From Vibrio sp. Hep-1b-8 (GTDB lineage Bacteria > Pseudomonadota > Gammaproteobacteria > Enterobacterales > Vibrionaceae), in NCBI RefSeq assembly GCF_006124995.1, contig NZ_QEWN01000127.1, positions 45,881 to 109,880 on the forward strand: a DNA stretch of 64,000 nt. The letters are read 5' to 3'. Made by a program: the position numbers and the translations under genes. Shown piece by piece: positions 19,136 to 29,345 of this stretch. Positions within the stretch are counted from its first letter, which is position 1. Every line of letters starts with the position of its first letter. Below the pieces are notes generated by a model. That model saw nothing but the letters and a program-made list of their open reading frames with translations, made no database searches and was not told the DNA's origin.

Positions 19136-20134
19136 ATGATAAAGCTAGCGGTCATAGGAACAAACTGGATCACGGATCAGTTTATCGAAGCAGCTTTGAT
19201 GACCAAGGAATATCAGCTGACAGCGGTTTATTCGCGTTCGATGGAGCAGGCAAGCCGTTTTGCACAAAAATATGGCTCTCCAAAACTGTTCGATGATCTA
19301 GAGCAGCTTGGCGCTTCTTCGCTAGTCGATGTGGTCTATATCGCCAGTCCCAACTCGTTGCATGGCCCACAGGCTATTCAGATGATGCGAGCAGGAAAAC
19401 ATGTCATTGTTGAAAAGCCAATGGCATCCAATTACGCGCTAGCTAAGAAGGTGTTTGAGGTAGCAGAGCAAAATAATGTGCTGCTATTTGAAGCGTTTAT
19501 GTCGGCTCATTTGCCTAACTTTAAAAAGCTAAAGCAGTTGTTACCGTCGATTGGTCAGATACGCAAAGGAATGATTAGCTACTGTCAGTACTCATCCCGT
19601 TATCCCAAGTATCTAGCTGGTGAAAATCCTAACACCTTTAATCCTCAGTTTGGCAATGGCTCAATCATGGACATTGGTTTTTACTGTCTGAGCTCGGCAA
19701 TTGAGTTATTTGGCGAACCGACGATGGTTAAGGCACAAGCGCAACTGCTTGATTCAGGTGTCGATGGCAGTGGGAGTGTCATTCTTAATTACGAGGGCTT
19801 TGAAGTCGTACTCCTGCACTCAAAGACCAGTGACTCTTACTTGCCTAGTGAGATTCAGGGGGAAGAAGGGGTGTTGCAGATGGAAATGATTTCCACTGCT
19901 AGCAAGCTGACGAAAATCCTACGCAGTGATAAGTGTCGGGTTGATGAAAGCGTCGATCAGGTCAGTAACCCAATGTATTACGAAGCACTTGAATTTGCAG
20001 ACCAATTTAAGCAACAATCAGCCAATAAACAATGCACTCAACGTTCACTCGTTGTCGCTAAGTTACTTGAAGAAATTCGTCGTCAAACAGGGGTAGTATT
20101 CCCGACAGATGACGCCATTTCTCCTAAACAATAG
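19136..20134 (+). CDS. Gfo/Idh/MocA-family oxidoreductase
   Basis: A 332-aa NAD(P)-dependent dehydrogenase with an N-terminal Rossmann fold (KLAVIGTNWITDQFIEAAL; VDVVYIASPNSLHGPQAIQMM) and the family motif GKHVIVEKPMASN, whose EKP lysine is catalytic in relatives. The C-terminal domain carries the glycine-rich GSIMDIGFYCL. It would oxidise or reduce a sugar or polyol, or a dihydrodiol; the substrate is unknown. It starts 36 bases after the exporter gene and 12 bases before an OsmC-type gene. Confidence 0.9.
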   Translation: MIKLAVIGTNWITDQFIEAALMTKEYQLTAVYSRSMEQASRFAQKYGSPKLFDDLEQLGASSLVDVVYIASPNSLHGPQAIQMMRAGKHVIVEKPMASNYALAKKVFEVAEQNNVLLFEAFMSAHLPNFKKLKQLLPSIGQIRKGMISYCQYSSRYPKYLAGENPNTFNPQFGNGSIMDIGFYCLSSAIELFGEPTMVKAQAQLLDSGVDGSGSVILNYEGFEVVLLHSKTSDSYLPSEIQGEEGVLQMEMISTASKLTKILRSDKCRVDESVDQVSNPMYYEALEFADQFKQQSANKQCTQRSLVVAKLLEEIRRQTGVVFPTDDAISPKQ

Positions 20135-20145
20135 AGAAGAGATAC

Positions 20146-20544
20146 ATGCAAGCTGAAGTAAAGTGGGTAGAAGAGTTTAAATTTCTGGGTCAATCTCAGT
20201 CGGGTCACTCAATCGTTATGGACGGTAACGGCGGAGCTACGGCACCAAGCCCAATGGAAATGGTGTTGATGGCAGCGGGCGGTTGTAGTTCCGTTGACGT
20301 GGTTGATGGTCTTAAAGAAGCGGGTCAGGCAGTGACAGCATGTACAGCAAAACTGACCACAGAACGCCGTGAAACCGCGCCGCGTATTTTTACTCAGGTC
20401 AATATCCACTTTGAGGTGTCAGGTGACAACTTATCGCCTGAAGTCGTGGCGAAAGTGGCAGCGGATTCGCTAGAGAAGTATTGTTCAGTGTGCTTAATGC
20501 TTGGAAAAGGTGTCGAGATGACACACAGCTGGGCAATCGTCTAA
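20146..20544 (+). CDS. OsmC/YhfA-family peroxiredoxin-like protein
   Basis: A 132-aa OsmC-fold protein. The two conserved cysteines are seen in AAGGCSSVDVVDGL and EKYCSVCLMLGKG. YhfA-type members reduce organic hydroperoxides or have unknown thiol-dependent roles. It ends the gene group, being followed directly by a strong terminator. Confidence 0.9.
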   Translation: MQAEVKWVEEFKFLGQSQSGHSIVMDGNGGATAPSPMEMVLMAAGGCSSVDVVDGLKEAGQAVTACTAKLTTERRETAPRIFTQVNIHFEVSGDNLSPEVVAKVAADSLEKYCSVCLMLGKGVEMTHSWAIV

Positions 20545-20564
20545 CTCCCTTTCACTTGATAACG

Positions 20565-20590
20565 CCGAGCGTTCAGCTCGGTTTTTTTTT
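20565..20590 (+). terminator. Rho-independent terminator
   Basis: CCGAGC/GCTCGG stem with a five-base loop and a run of nine T. It closes the 18.5-20.5 kb gene group; the start of yddG follows at once. Confidence 0.92.
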
Positions 20591-20602
20591 GAGCAAATTG
20601 CG

Positions 20603-21490
20603 ATGAACAATACTAATCATAAATTCACCATTGCCGGAATGATCGCTATTCTTCTGTGGAGCAGTGTTATGGGCTTGGCAAGGGCCGTCACTGAAATGCT
20701 CGGGCCGGTTGGCGGAGCGGCATCAATTTATACAGTAGCGTCACTGTTTTTGGTGCTGGTGATGGGGGCACCTAAACTGCGTCAATACTCTTTGCGCTAC
20801 GTTCTGATTGGTGGTGGCTTGTTCGTTGCGTATGAAATTTGTCTGGCGCTGGCTCTGGCAATGGCAAACTCGCGACAGCAAGCGATTGAGATGCTCGTGA
20901 TCAACTACCTCTGGCCTGCGCTAACGGTGTTGCTTGCGGTGTTGGGCAGTGGCAAGAAAACCAACCTATTGGTTTATCCGAGTATTGCGTTGGCTTTCTT
21001 TGGTGTTGCTTGGAGCATCACTGGTGATCAGGGGCTGTCTCTCGCGCAGATAGCCGCGAATGTGGCGACCAATCCCACGACTTATGCCATGGCCTTTATT
21101 GGTGCATTTCTTTGGGCGATCTACTGCAATCTGACGAAACGAATCTCCAATGGTCAGAATGCGATAACGCTATTTTTTATCATGACGGCGGTTTCTTTGT
21201 GGATTAAGTACGCCTTCAGTGATGAAACTGGCATGACTCTGACTCTTGAATCCGGTGGGCTTCTATTGGTGTCGGGTATCGCAATGGGCAGTGGATACGC
21301 GCTTTGGAACTACGCGATTATAGGCGGTAACATGGTGCTGTTAGCGACTATGTCCTACTTTACTCCCGTGCTATCGACGGTGATCTCTTCGTTTATTTTG
21401 GGGTTGGTGTTGACTCAAAGTTTTATTCAAGGGGTGGTAATGGTGACTATTGGCTCTTTGATGTGCTGGTGGGTGACTCGCAAAAAATGA
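20603..21490 (+). CDS. yddG: aromatic amino-acid exporter, YddG-like
   Basis: A 295-aa EamA/DMT transporter of about ten membrane helices. The start (FTIAGMIAILLWSSVMGLARAVTE) and EMLVINYLWPALTVLLAV are characteristic of YddG, which exports aromatic amino acids. The gene begins 12 bases after a terminator, so it needs its own promoter within the previous gene or read-through. Confidence 0.88.
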   Translation: MNNTNHKFTIAGMIAILLWSSVMGLARAVTEMLGPVGGAASIYTVASLFLVLVMGAPKLRQYSLRYVLIGGGLFVAYEICLALALAMANSRQQAIEMLVINYLWPALTVLLAVLGSGKKTNLLVYPSIALAFFGVAWSITGDQGLSLAQIAANVATNPTTYAMAFIGAFLWAIYCNLTKRISNGQNAITLFFIMTAVSLWIKYAFSDETGMTLTLESGGLLLVSGIAMGSGYALWNYAIIGGNMVLLATMSYFTPVLSTVISSFILGLVLTQSFIQGVVMVTIGSLMCWWVTRKK

Positions 21491-21497
21491 CCATCAG

Positions 21498-21980
21498 CTA
21501 CCAAGTAATGTCTATTGGCGTCCCCACTTCAACTAATTGAAGCAACTGATCCATTTCCTGATTACTGATAGCGATACATCCATCCGTCCAGTCAAAGCTT
21601 TGCACAAAGTTGACTGGGCGAGTCTCACCATTTTTGAGACCGTGGATTTTTATGTTGCCACCTGGGTTTAAGTTACGCTTTTCTGCGTAGGCTAAATCTT
21701 GTTGGTTAGGGTAACTGATATGAATAGAGCGATAAAAATCTGAGTCCTCAAGAACAAAATCTAAAAAATAACGTCCTTCAGGTGTGCGTTGGTCACCTTC
21801 ATAGACTTTATGACCTTTTGGTCTCTTACCAAGCGCAATTCGAAACTCTTTGATCACCTCGTTGTTTTCAATCAAATACATTCGACGCTTTGATTTATCG
21901 ACTTTAATGAGATCTACGCTCGCCCAAGTAGGCAAGCAAAACACTAAACCAACAACGAACAACCACTTAGCCAAAACCAC
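21498..21980 (-). CDS. L,D-transpeptidase family protein (YkuD domain)
   Basis: A 160-aa secreted protein: signal peptide in the first 21 residues (VVGLVFCLPTWAS), then a YkuD catalytic domain. The active-site region reads IHGLKNG...DWTDGCIAISN, giving the catalytic His and Cys of the SxGC-type motif. It would cross-link or hydrolyse peptidoglycan in the periplasm; short YafK-like members may cleave rather than form links. Its start lies about 150 bases from the BatD end. Confidence 0.9.
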   Translation of the reverse strand: MVLAKWLFVVGLVFCLPTWASVDLIKVDKSKRRMYLIENNEVIKEFRIALGKRPKGHKVYEGDQRTPEGRYFLDFVLEDSDFYRSIHISYPNQQDLAYAEKRNLNPGGNIKIHGLKNGETRPVNFVQSFDWTDGCIAISNQEMDQLLQLVEVGTPIDITW

Positions 21981-22093
21981 ATTCCCTTGCTAACTATACT
22001 TTTATCAGTCTAATCGATCTTTTTACTAATAAGGAGTGATTTCATCACTTGGTATTAAACTGAAAGTTCATCATCAACTGAGTTAAAGTGAAC

Positions 22094-22125
22094 AGGGCAG
22101 CCACATATGGGCTGCCCTGGTTTTT
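22094..22125. terminator. hairpin after the Bat operon
   Basis: AGGGCAGCC pairs with GGCTGCCCT around ATATG, with TTTTT on the plus-strand side. It lies just past the BatD stop, where a terminator for the leftward Bat operon is expected, but its U-run faces the other way, so its direction is uncertain. Confidence 0.5.
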
Positions 22126-22135
22126 ATTAAGCGGC

Positions 22136-23770
22136 TTACAGAGAGGCGAGCTGAGAGGTTTTGTTGCTGCGACTCGTTTTCGATTTGCGAGCCTTTTTAA
22201 GCAAACTGAGCAGTTCAGTTGCTTGCCATGACTGTTCGGATTGAGAGTAACTGCTCTGGTTCATCATCGAACGTTGTTGCTCAATTTGTTGGCGAATCTC
22301 GGCGTTTATTTGAGGGTGTTCTTCTAGCCAGCAATTGAGCAGGAAGTTAGCCTGTAATCTGTCGTCAGCCGCCAAGGCAGCCTTGAGTTTATCTTCTGTC
22401 GGACTGGCAACAGATTCGGTGTTGTTAGGTATGTCTGCGTGGCGTGCTCTGTTCCACAATACTAAGGTAGCCAGCCAGAGTAGGGCAAATAGCGCCGTCA
22501 AATAGGGCCAGATTCCAGCTTGATAAATGGTGACGGTTTTTGATTGTGGCGACGACACTGTCGGTGCTGAAATGGGCTCGTTGTTGACTTGGTCAGCGGG
22601 ATTCACGAAAAGCTGTAAACCGTCTAAACTGGCTTTTGCCTGATGATGATTGCTGCTATCCCACCAATTCAATTCAATCTGACTCAGTTCGATTTGACCT
22701 TGTTGCTGAGCAATAAGGACTTGTTTTAAAGTCATGCGCGTTTTTCCATCCCCGAGATCGCTAAACTGAGGTTTCTCTTGATAGACTCGTACTGAATCTG
22801 GGTAGTTTACTTTGAGGTCGGGAAACTGCTCGCTAGATAAACCTTCTATGTCTAGGTAAATCTCTCGGGTGAGCGACTCTCCGACCGAGGTCGTAAATGG
22901 CTGAGAAGGATCGATGTTCTGACCATTGGAATCACGCCATTGTTGGGATAAGGTCAGCGCTGCCGCTGGTAGCCATTGTCCCTGATACTCACTCGGAATG
23001 GGCTGTACTATGATTTGAAATTCTTCGGCTGGCGTGTTTGCTGACACCAGTTTGGTCGTGCCAGTCCGATTGTCGCCAAAGACGACACTGCCAGTGAAGC
23101 CGATGCCCGACACCGTGAATTGCCCAGATTGTTGTGCTGTCACTCGATAGTTTTGATCGACGACAGTGACTTCAACACCATCAACGACAGCTTGATACTG
23201 ATTGGGTTCTCCCATCGGCTCTAGAACAATGCCTTGTGATCTTGGCGCAATGATATTGGGATTTTGTAGTCGTCTTGGGTCGGCTTTGACAATTAATCGG
23301 GTGGTCAACTGAGTGCTTTCTTTTGGGTAAAGTGTTGTTTTACTGAGCCTACTGTGCAGTTCAACCAAATCACGGACTTGAGGTTGATCATTGTCAACGG
23401 ATACCTGAATCGTGATCGGCTGAGATGTGGCGCCGTCAACGGTAAAGCTAGGGATGGTCGCGATACCGAGGCGTTGTGCAGCAAGCGATATGTTCCATTC
23501 ACTGCTGTTGGAACGTTTTCCGTTGATGAAGTTCATGGAACTGCCAAAGCTGGGTCTGCCGACATAAAAGTCTTTTTCAAGTCCAGACAAATCCAACGCA
23601 TCAGATGAGACTTTTGAGTCAACCACCACTCGTAACTGAAACACTTGGTTTTTCACTACTTTGTTGGTACTTACTGTGGCAGTGATGTTGGTTGCTAGCG
23701 CTAGCGGGCTCATTAGTGTGAGCACGGCGACCAATAAACCGACAATAGGTCGTTTGATGATTTTCTTCAT
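22136..23770 (-). CDS. batD: BatD-like protein
   Basis: A 544-aa protein (start inside the upstream stop, TAATGA): signal peptide to about residue 28, then a large periplasmic region of repeated immunoglobulin-like beta domains (GQFTVSGIGFTGSV and similar), one membrane helix near 420-440 (AGIWPYLTALFALLWLATLVLW) and a basic cytoplasmic tail. It matches BatD of the Bacteroides aerotolerance-type operons. Last gene of the operon; BatD is thought to work with the vWA proteins BatA and BatB at the membrane. Biochemical function unknown. Confidence 0.87.
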   Translation of the reverse strand: MKKIIKRPIVGLLVAVLTLMSPLALATNITATVSTNKVVKNQVFQLRVVVDSKVSSDALDLSGLEKDFYVGRPSFGSSMNFINGKRSNSSEWNISLAAQRLGIATIPSFTVDGATSQPITIQVSVDNDQPQVRDLVELHSRLSKTTLYPKESTQLTTRLIVKADPRRLQNPNIIAPRSQGIVLEPMGEPNQYQAVVDGVEVTVVDQNYRVTAQQSGQFTVSGIGFTGSVVFGDNRTGTTKLVSANTPAEEFQIIVQPIPSEYQGQWLPAAALTLSQQWRDSNGQNIDPSQPFTTSVGESLTREIYLDIEGLSSEQFPDLKVNYPDSVRVYQEKPQFSDLGDGKTRMTLKQVLIAQQQGQIELSQIELNWWDSSNHHQAKASLDGLQLFVNPADQVNNEPISAPTVSSPQSKTVTIYQAGIWPYLTALFALLWLATLVLWNRARHADIPNNTESVASPTEDKLKAALAADDRLQANFLLNCWLEEHPQINAEIRQQIEQQRSMMNQSSYSQSEQSWQATELLSLLKKARKSKTSRSNKTSQLASL

Positions 23771-24207
23771 TACCATTTCTTACCTGTATCTTGAGGCGGT
23801 TTCTTTTGCTGAGCTTGGAGCAAGATTTGAGCTCGGAGAAGTCGGCTTGGGTCACGCGCACTTTCTACCTGCTGAAGCTTCCTTAGCTCAGGCTCAATCG
23901 CCTGTTGGTTGTCTTGGGTTGTTGCTTCACCGATTTGCTCTTGGGACAAATCCTCCGGCTTCTGCTGATCGTTTGCTTTTTGATTTTGTTGCGCAAGTTG
24001 TGTCTGCTCTGAACTCTGTTGAGTCGAATCAGATGGGCTTTGCTGATCGTTTTGCTGACCGGACTGCTCTTGTTCGCTTGACGGCTGGGAAGCACTTTGC
24101 TGAGAGTCTGACGATGGTTGATCGCCTTTATTCTCTTGCTGATTTTGTGAAGATGAGGCGGATTGAGAGCCATTTTGTTGTTGACTCTCTTGCTGAGACG
24201 ACTCACC

Positions 24208-24843
<636 letters not shown>

Positions 24844-25257
24844 GGACTGACCTGATAGGCATCGCCAGCGTATGCGACGAGTCCTGTACTGCCTTCTTTC
24901 CAACTAGACAGAAGGTCTGTCGCTTTGAAGCGCGCCTGAGTTAAACGGTTTGGTTTGATGTCAGTGGCATACATCGACATCGACATGTCCATCACAAGGA
25001 CACGGGCACTACTGTTTGTATAACTAGGACGGGGTTGTTTGGACATGCTAGGCCCAGAAAGAGCAACAATCACCACGATTCCACAAAGGGCTGTGATATA
25101 GAGTCTTACGGTTTTTTTAGCCGGGGCAGATACTCCCATTGCTGCGGCAAGGTGAGGAGCAATAAGTGTTTGTGTACGAGTTCTTTTGACTAGCCAAAAG
25201 ATCACCATCGCCCATGGTATAAGTGCCAACAACACCCATGGATAGAGAACGACAAAC

Positions 25258-26226
25258 TCAGACATGATCTCTCCTTAGTACCAGCAAAAGTGTGAAACTA
25301 ATCAGCGCTATCAAGAGTGGTAGCCCAAACCACTCTTTTTGCGGACGCCAAGTTTGCGATGCGTTGCTTATCGGCTCTAGGCTATTGATGGTATCGTAAA
25401 TGGTTGCCAACTCGCTGGCGTTACGGGCGCGAAAATATTGCCCCCCCGTGATTTGCGCAATTTGCTGCAAAGTCTTTTCATCGAGATCTTGGGCGGTATT
25501 GACTTTTCGGGTCATAAAAAATTCTTTCACCATCATTTCGCCCGCACCAACACCAATGGTGTAGATAGTTGCTTGATATTTCTTGGCGATCTGTGCGGCT
25601 TCAATAGGGTCGAGTACACCTGATGTGTTAGTACCATCACTGAGGAGTACCATCACTCGCTGTGGCGCATCGCTATCAATAAAGGTTTTGGTTGCCAGAC
25701 CGATCCCTTCGCCAATGGCGGTCTTATCACCAATCAGGCGTAGGACTAGTGAATCCACTTGTTGGGATATTGAAGCTCTGTCTAAAGTTAATGGCGTTTG
25801 TAGGTAAGCATGATCAGCAAAGAGTACCAATCCCAGCCGATCGCCTTTGCGTTGTTGAGCAAAATCAGAGACCACTTTTTTAACTGCGGTAAGACGGTCG
25901 ATATACTCGTCTTGACTCTGCATATCTTTTTGACTCATAGAGTAGGATAGATCGATCAACAGCATCAAATCTCGGTGCTTAGGCTGGCTGGTGACAGGTT
26001 CGCCGTACCAAACCGGTCTGGCTAAGGCGATGATGAACGTAAGCCAAAAAAGAGCAGCCAGCAGCTTTGCCACTCTATTTTTGGGAACCTGACCACTGAA
26101 TGATTTCGGAAGATAGGGCAGGCGAATCGGGGCCGAAGCTTTAATACTCGGCAGCAAAAAATAGATCAACAACGGCAGTGGTGCCAGCAACAAGGCCCAC
26201 CACCAAACGAAGCTGATATTAGTCAC
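25258..26226 (-). CDS. batA: BatA-like vWA membrane protein
   Basis: A 322-aa protein starting at GTG (26226), with AAAGGAG upstream; longer starts inside the previous gene lack one. Two N-terminal membrane helices (FVWWWALLLAPLPLLIYFLLP and LLAALFWLTFIIALA), then a vWA domain with the metal-ion site LMLLIDLSYSMSQKD, and TDGTNT-like LLSDGTNTSG. A C-terminal helix (LPLLIALISFTLLLVL) anchors it again. It is coupled to the genes on both sides (eight-base overlaps). It probably acts with BatB and the MoxR ATPase in cell-envelope stress or protein maturation. Confidence 0.9.
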   Translation of the reverse strand: MTNISFVWWWALLLAPLPLLIYFLLPSIKASAPIRLPYLPKSFSGQVPKNRVAKLLAALFWLTFIIALARPVWYGEPVTSQPKHRDLMLLIDLSYSMSQKDMQSQDEYIDRLTAVKKVVSDFAQQRKGDRLGLVLFADHAYLQTPLTLDRASISQQVDSLVLRLIGDKTAIGEGIGLATKTFIDSDAPQRVMVLLSDGTNTSGVLDPIEAAQIAKKYQATIYTIGVGAGEMMVKEFFMTRKVNTAQDLDEKTLQQIAQITGGQYFRARNASELATIYDTINSLEPISNASQTWRPQKEWFGLPLLIALISFTLLLVLRRDHV

Positions 26227-26692
26227 GCTTTCTTCTCCTTTTTTTCGGTGGCAGTGCCTGTTCAACCCAGTCACTGCAATGCTGAATGAGTTCAGGTGCA
26301 TTGTCGATTGGTTGAGAAGTGTAGAGAGCCTGTTGCCACAAATCGTAGTTATCACCAAAATGAGAACCACCCGCTTGGCTGTCTAAAAATGCATACCACT
26401 CCTTGCCCGTTAGTTGGGCTATCTCTTCTCGAGGGTAGTAGCAAAGTGCAGCTTGCCTGACCAACTCGAACGCCTCAGAAGGTTGTTGGCCTCGAGACAA
26501 AAGGCGTAGTGCTGTTTTTTTGGGGGCTAAGCGTTTTCTGTTCCAGCGAATGAAGAACAAACTGGCTACGAGCAATAAGGCGACACCAGCTATGCTAGCC
26601 CACCATCCCCAGGCTAAAGGCAACCACGCTGGTGGTTCTGGGAGGTGCATAGCGTTAAGAGGTAAAAGTGATTGTTGAGTCTCGTTGCTCAT
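26219..26692 (-). CDS. DUF4381 membrane protein of the Bat operon
   Basis: A 157-aa protein with one membrane helix near residues 25-48 (GWWASIAGVALLLVASLFFI) and a cytoplasmic alpha-helical domain containing CYYPREEIAQLTGKEWYAFLD, typical of DUF4381 proteins always found between the DUF58 and vWA genes of Bat operons. It overlaps both neighbours (4 and 8 bases), so all three are co-translated. Biochemical role unknown. Confidence 0.9.
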   Translation of the reverse strand: MSNETQQSLLPLNAMHLPEPPAWLPLAWGWWASIAGVALLLVASLFFIRWNRKRLAPKKTALRLLSRGQQPSEAFELVRQAALCYYPREEIAQLTGKEWYAFLDSQAGGSHFGDNYDLWQQALYTSQPIDNAPELIQHCSDWVEQALPPKKRRRKRD

Positions 26693-27612
26693 TTTTGAAA
26701 TCCGTGTAGTTGTTGAGTAAGAGCAGCATCGCTAGAGAGCGTAGAAAAACGGATGCCTAACTTCTGCGTTAGTTGCTTGAGATAGTGCTGCTGTTGTTCG
26801 AAGGCCTGCCCTATACCTTGGCGGGTCTTAGCTGATGAAAAATCTAGCCATAATGTATTGCGTTGATCAGACACTTGCTCGCTACCACGAAAAGCGGTTT
26901 CGCCGCGTTCGAGTGGGTCGACAATTTGTACTAAGCGTACGCGGTTGTGTTGAGTTAGGCGACTGAGTTGTGGCTCCAACGCTGGTGTAAAGCGAGAGAA
27001 ATCACTCAGTATGATAATTTCGCTCCCTTTTGGACAAAGACGCGCAATCGCTCGTAAGCCCTGCTCAAAGCCATAGTCAATCTTGCTATTTTGTTTCAGT
27101 TGCTGTTGATGGAGTGTTATCAACGACTGAATAAGCGTTAACGCCCCCTTATGTCTCCCTGTAGGTTTGAGTTCGATAAGACGTTCTCCGGTATCGATTA
27201 CCGCGCCTATACGATCTTGCTCAGTTACGCTCAGCCAAGCGATTAGGCTTGCCATATGCGCGGCCTGAACCGACTTCAGCAATAGTGTCGAACCGAACAT
27301 CATACTATGTGATAAATCGATGTAGAGGATGATAGGTTTTTCACGTTCCTCTGAGAATAGTTTTGTGTGTGGTTTGCCAGTGCGAGCGGTCACACGCCAA
27401 TCGATAGTGCGAATATCATCGCCCGATTGGTATTGTCGAACTTCACTAAAATCCATCCCTCGTCCTAGTTGACGGCTTTGATGCTGACCGAGCATCTGGG
27501 ACCATAAACTTTTGCCAGGTGGTAACCACTTGATGCACTGTTGCTTGTAGTACATCAGTTCATCTAGTGAGAGATTTACGCCATCGCTGTAGGGAGGTAA
27601 TTGAGTGTCCAT
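26689..27612 (-). CDS. DUF58-domain protein of the Bat operon
   Basis: A 307-aa cytoplasmic protein. The DUF58 signature is GRGMDFSEVRQYQSGDDIRTIDWRVTA (about 50-76), followed by a vWA-like fold with ILYIDLSHSM as a partial metal-ion site. Partner proteins in such operons are the MoxR ATPase, encoded 11 bases upstream, and the membrane vWA proteins. No catalytic function is proven. Confidence 0.92.
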   Translation of the reverse strand: MDTQLPPYSDGVNLSLDELMYYKQQCIKWLPPGKSLWSQMLGQHQSRQLGRGMDFSEVRQYQSGDDIRTIDWRVTARTGKPHTKLFSEEREKPIILYIDLSHSMMFGSTLLLKSVQAAHMASLIAWLSVTEQDRIGAVIDTGERLIELKPTGRHKGALTLIQSLITLHQQQLKQNSKIDYGFEQGLRAIARLCPKGSEIIILSDFSRFTPALEPQLSRLTQHNRVRLVQIVDPLERGETAFRGSEQVSDQRNTLWLDFSSAKTRQGIGQAFEQQQHYLKQLTQKLGIRFSTLSSDAALTQQLHGFQK

Positions 27613-27623
27613 ACCTTAACGCC

Positions 27624-28580
27624 TCAAGCACTGCCAACTAAAGACAACAACTTGCTAATGACCTTGTTTGCTTCGATGCCTTCTGCTTGAGCCTGATAGC
27701 TTAGCAGTAAACGGTGACGTAGCACTGGGTAGGCCATGGCTTGAACATCTTGCGGGGACACATAGTCTCGGCCATTGAGCCACGCATAAGCACGTGCACA
27801 GCGATCAAGTGCAATGGTGGCTCGTGGGCTGACACCCATTTCTAACCATTGCGCCAAGGTATCATCGTATTTGGAAGGCTCTCTTGTAGCCATAACCAAA
27901 CGAATGATGTACTGCTCAATGGTTTCTGCCATATGGATATCCAGTACAGCCTGACGCGCAGCAAAAACATCCGCTTGAGATAAAGAGGGGGGCGTAACCC
28001 TGTTATTTCCTTTAGCTTCACCGCGATTCAGGCGCAAGATAGCCAGTTCGCTTTCTGCGTCAGGATAACTAACGTCTAGGTGAATCAAGAAACGGTCAAG
28101 CTGCGCCTCCGGTAGAGGATAAGTGCCTTCTTGCTCGATCGGGTTCTGTGTTGCCATCACGAGAAACAATTCTGGCAATGGGTAGGTTTTACGACCTGCC
28201 GTTATCTGTTTTTCTGCCATCGCTTCGAGCATCGCAGCTTGCACTTTGGCAGGAGCGCGGTTGATTTCATCAGCGAGGATCAATGAGTTGAAAATAGGTC
28301 CGGCTTGGAAGCAGAATTCGCCAGTTTCCGGCCTAAAAATATCAGTACCCGTGAGATCTGCGGGTAATAGATCCGGAGTAAACTGGATACGATGAAAATC
28401 GCCTTCAATGCAGTCGGCAAGGGACTTTACCGCTCGAGTTTTGGCAAGCCCAGGAGGCCCTTCGACAAGAATATGGCCATCTGCGAGCAAGGCGACAAGT
28501 AGTTGATTCACGAGTTCGCTCTGGCCAATAATTTGGCTATTCAAATAATCGCGCAGGTGTTGTAGAGCGTGTGCGTTCAT
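27624..28580 (-). CDS. MoxR-family AAA+ ATPase
   Basis: A 318-aa AAA+ protein, first gene of the Bat operon: Walker A GPPGLAKT (about 40-47), Walker B LILADEINRAP (about 103-113), and the MoxR lid region with VSPRATIALDRCARAYAW. MoxR proteins act as chaperone-like ATPases with vWA partners in metal insertion or complex assembly. The promoter must lie in 28581-29083. Confidence 0.95.
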   Translation of the reverse strand: MNAHALQHLRDYLNSQIIGQSELVNQLLVALLADGHILVEGPPGLAKTRAVKSLADCIEGDFHRIQFTPDLLPADLTGTDIFRPETGEFCFQAGPIFNSLILADEINRAPAKVQAAMLEAMAEKQITAGRKTYPLPELFLVMATQNPIEQEGTYPLPEAQLDRFLIHLDVSYPDAESELAILRLNRGEAKGNNRVTPPSLSQADVFAARQAVLDIHMAETIEQYIIRLVMATREPSKYDDTLAQWLEMGVSPRATIALDRCARAYAWLNGRDYVSPQDVQAMAYPVLRHRLLLSYQAQAEGIEANKVISKLLSLVGSA

Positions 28581-29083
28581 GATTTCGCTTCTCCTTATTT
28601 TTTCACTTAGTAGCTCGCTAACTGAAAAAGTTCCGTGTGAAATCCATCTCCTCGGTCAAGAGGTGGATATATCAGCAGGCTGTGATAGTAGCATCTCGAC
28701 AAATGTATGTATTTCAGTTGGTTAAAATATGGGGGTTAAAATCTCAGTTGCAAGTTTTCATTTGTGCAAAGTTAGGTTGAATGGCGAATCTCTCAGCAGG
28801 GAAAATTGCATTTCATTCTTATTGATTGATTTATAAAGAAAATTTACTATCGGTCGATATGCTAATCTCATGGGAAGGGTCTAAATTAGGCATGGCACTT
28901 TGGTGATAACACCGAAGTTTGCAGACCAAGATATCAACGAATGCAGAATGGCTTTCTGCGTCAGTTAAATCAGCAGCAAGATGGCTGGTTCTTTGGCTTT
29001 AAACTACTCTGATGTAGACTGGCATAACAGGGGCTAAGTGGGTAAACTTAGCCCCTGTTGTATTTTAAAAGGTAAGTGAGATC
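28581..29083. other. divergent intergenic region before the Bat operon
   Basis: About 500 bases with no secure gene. It should hold the Bat operon promoter (leftward) and the promoter and leader of the 66-aa gene (rightward). A short open frame ends near 29012 with GWFFGFKLL and has no good start; it may be the remnant of a longer gene. A 13-bp perfect hairpin lies at 29026-29059. Confidence 0.5.
29026..29059 (+). terminator. 13-bp perfect hairpin, terminator or leader structure
   Basis: AACAGGGGCTAAG (29026-29038) pairs fully with CTTAGCCCCTGTT (29047-29059), eight-base loop, followed by GTATTTT. It lies 25 bases before the start of the 66-aa gene, so it either ends a transcript from the left (the orphan open frame) or acts as an attenuator. 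Confidence 0.6.
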
Positions 29084-29284
29084 ATGAGTGATTTCGAAAA
29101 AGAGCTAGAACAGATGGCTCAGGAAATGGGTGATGAACCAGAAGTGGCATTACCGTCGATTGATGAGCAGAAAGCGATTGCACAAGAGTTAAAGAAGCTT
29201 GAAGCCGAAGGTAAATTGACCCCAGAAGTCCTAGAGCAGTACTTTGGTAAGTTCTACGCTAAGAATGATAAGCCAGTGCATTAA
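29084..29284 (+). CDS. small acidic cytoplasmic protein, 66 aa
   Basis: ATG preceded by GGTAAGTGAG and followed by a proper terminator. The 66-residue product is acidic and helical, with no membrane segment (SDFEKELEQMAQEMGDE; LTPEVLEQYFGKFYAKND). It looks conserved in character, but I do not know a named family. Monocistronic. Confidence 0.75.
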   Translation: MSDFEKELEQMAQEMGDEPEVALPSIDEQKAIAQELKKLEAEGKLTPEVLEQYFGKFYAKNDKPVH

Positions 29285-29307
29285 TTTGTATTGATGACTG
29301 ATTTAGA

Positions 29308-29328
29308 AGCCGCCGAGTGCGGCTTTTT
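29308..29328 (+). terminator. Rho-independent terminator
   Basis: GCCGC/GCGGC stem, five-base loop, TTTTT. It closes the 66-aa gene. Confidence 0.85.
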
Positions 29329-29345
29329 AACGTTTGGAAACAAAG

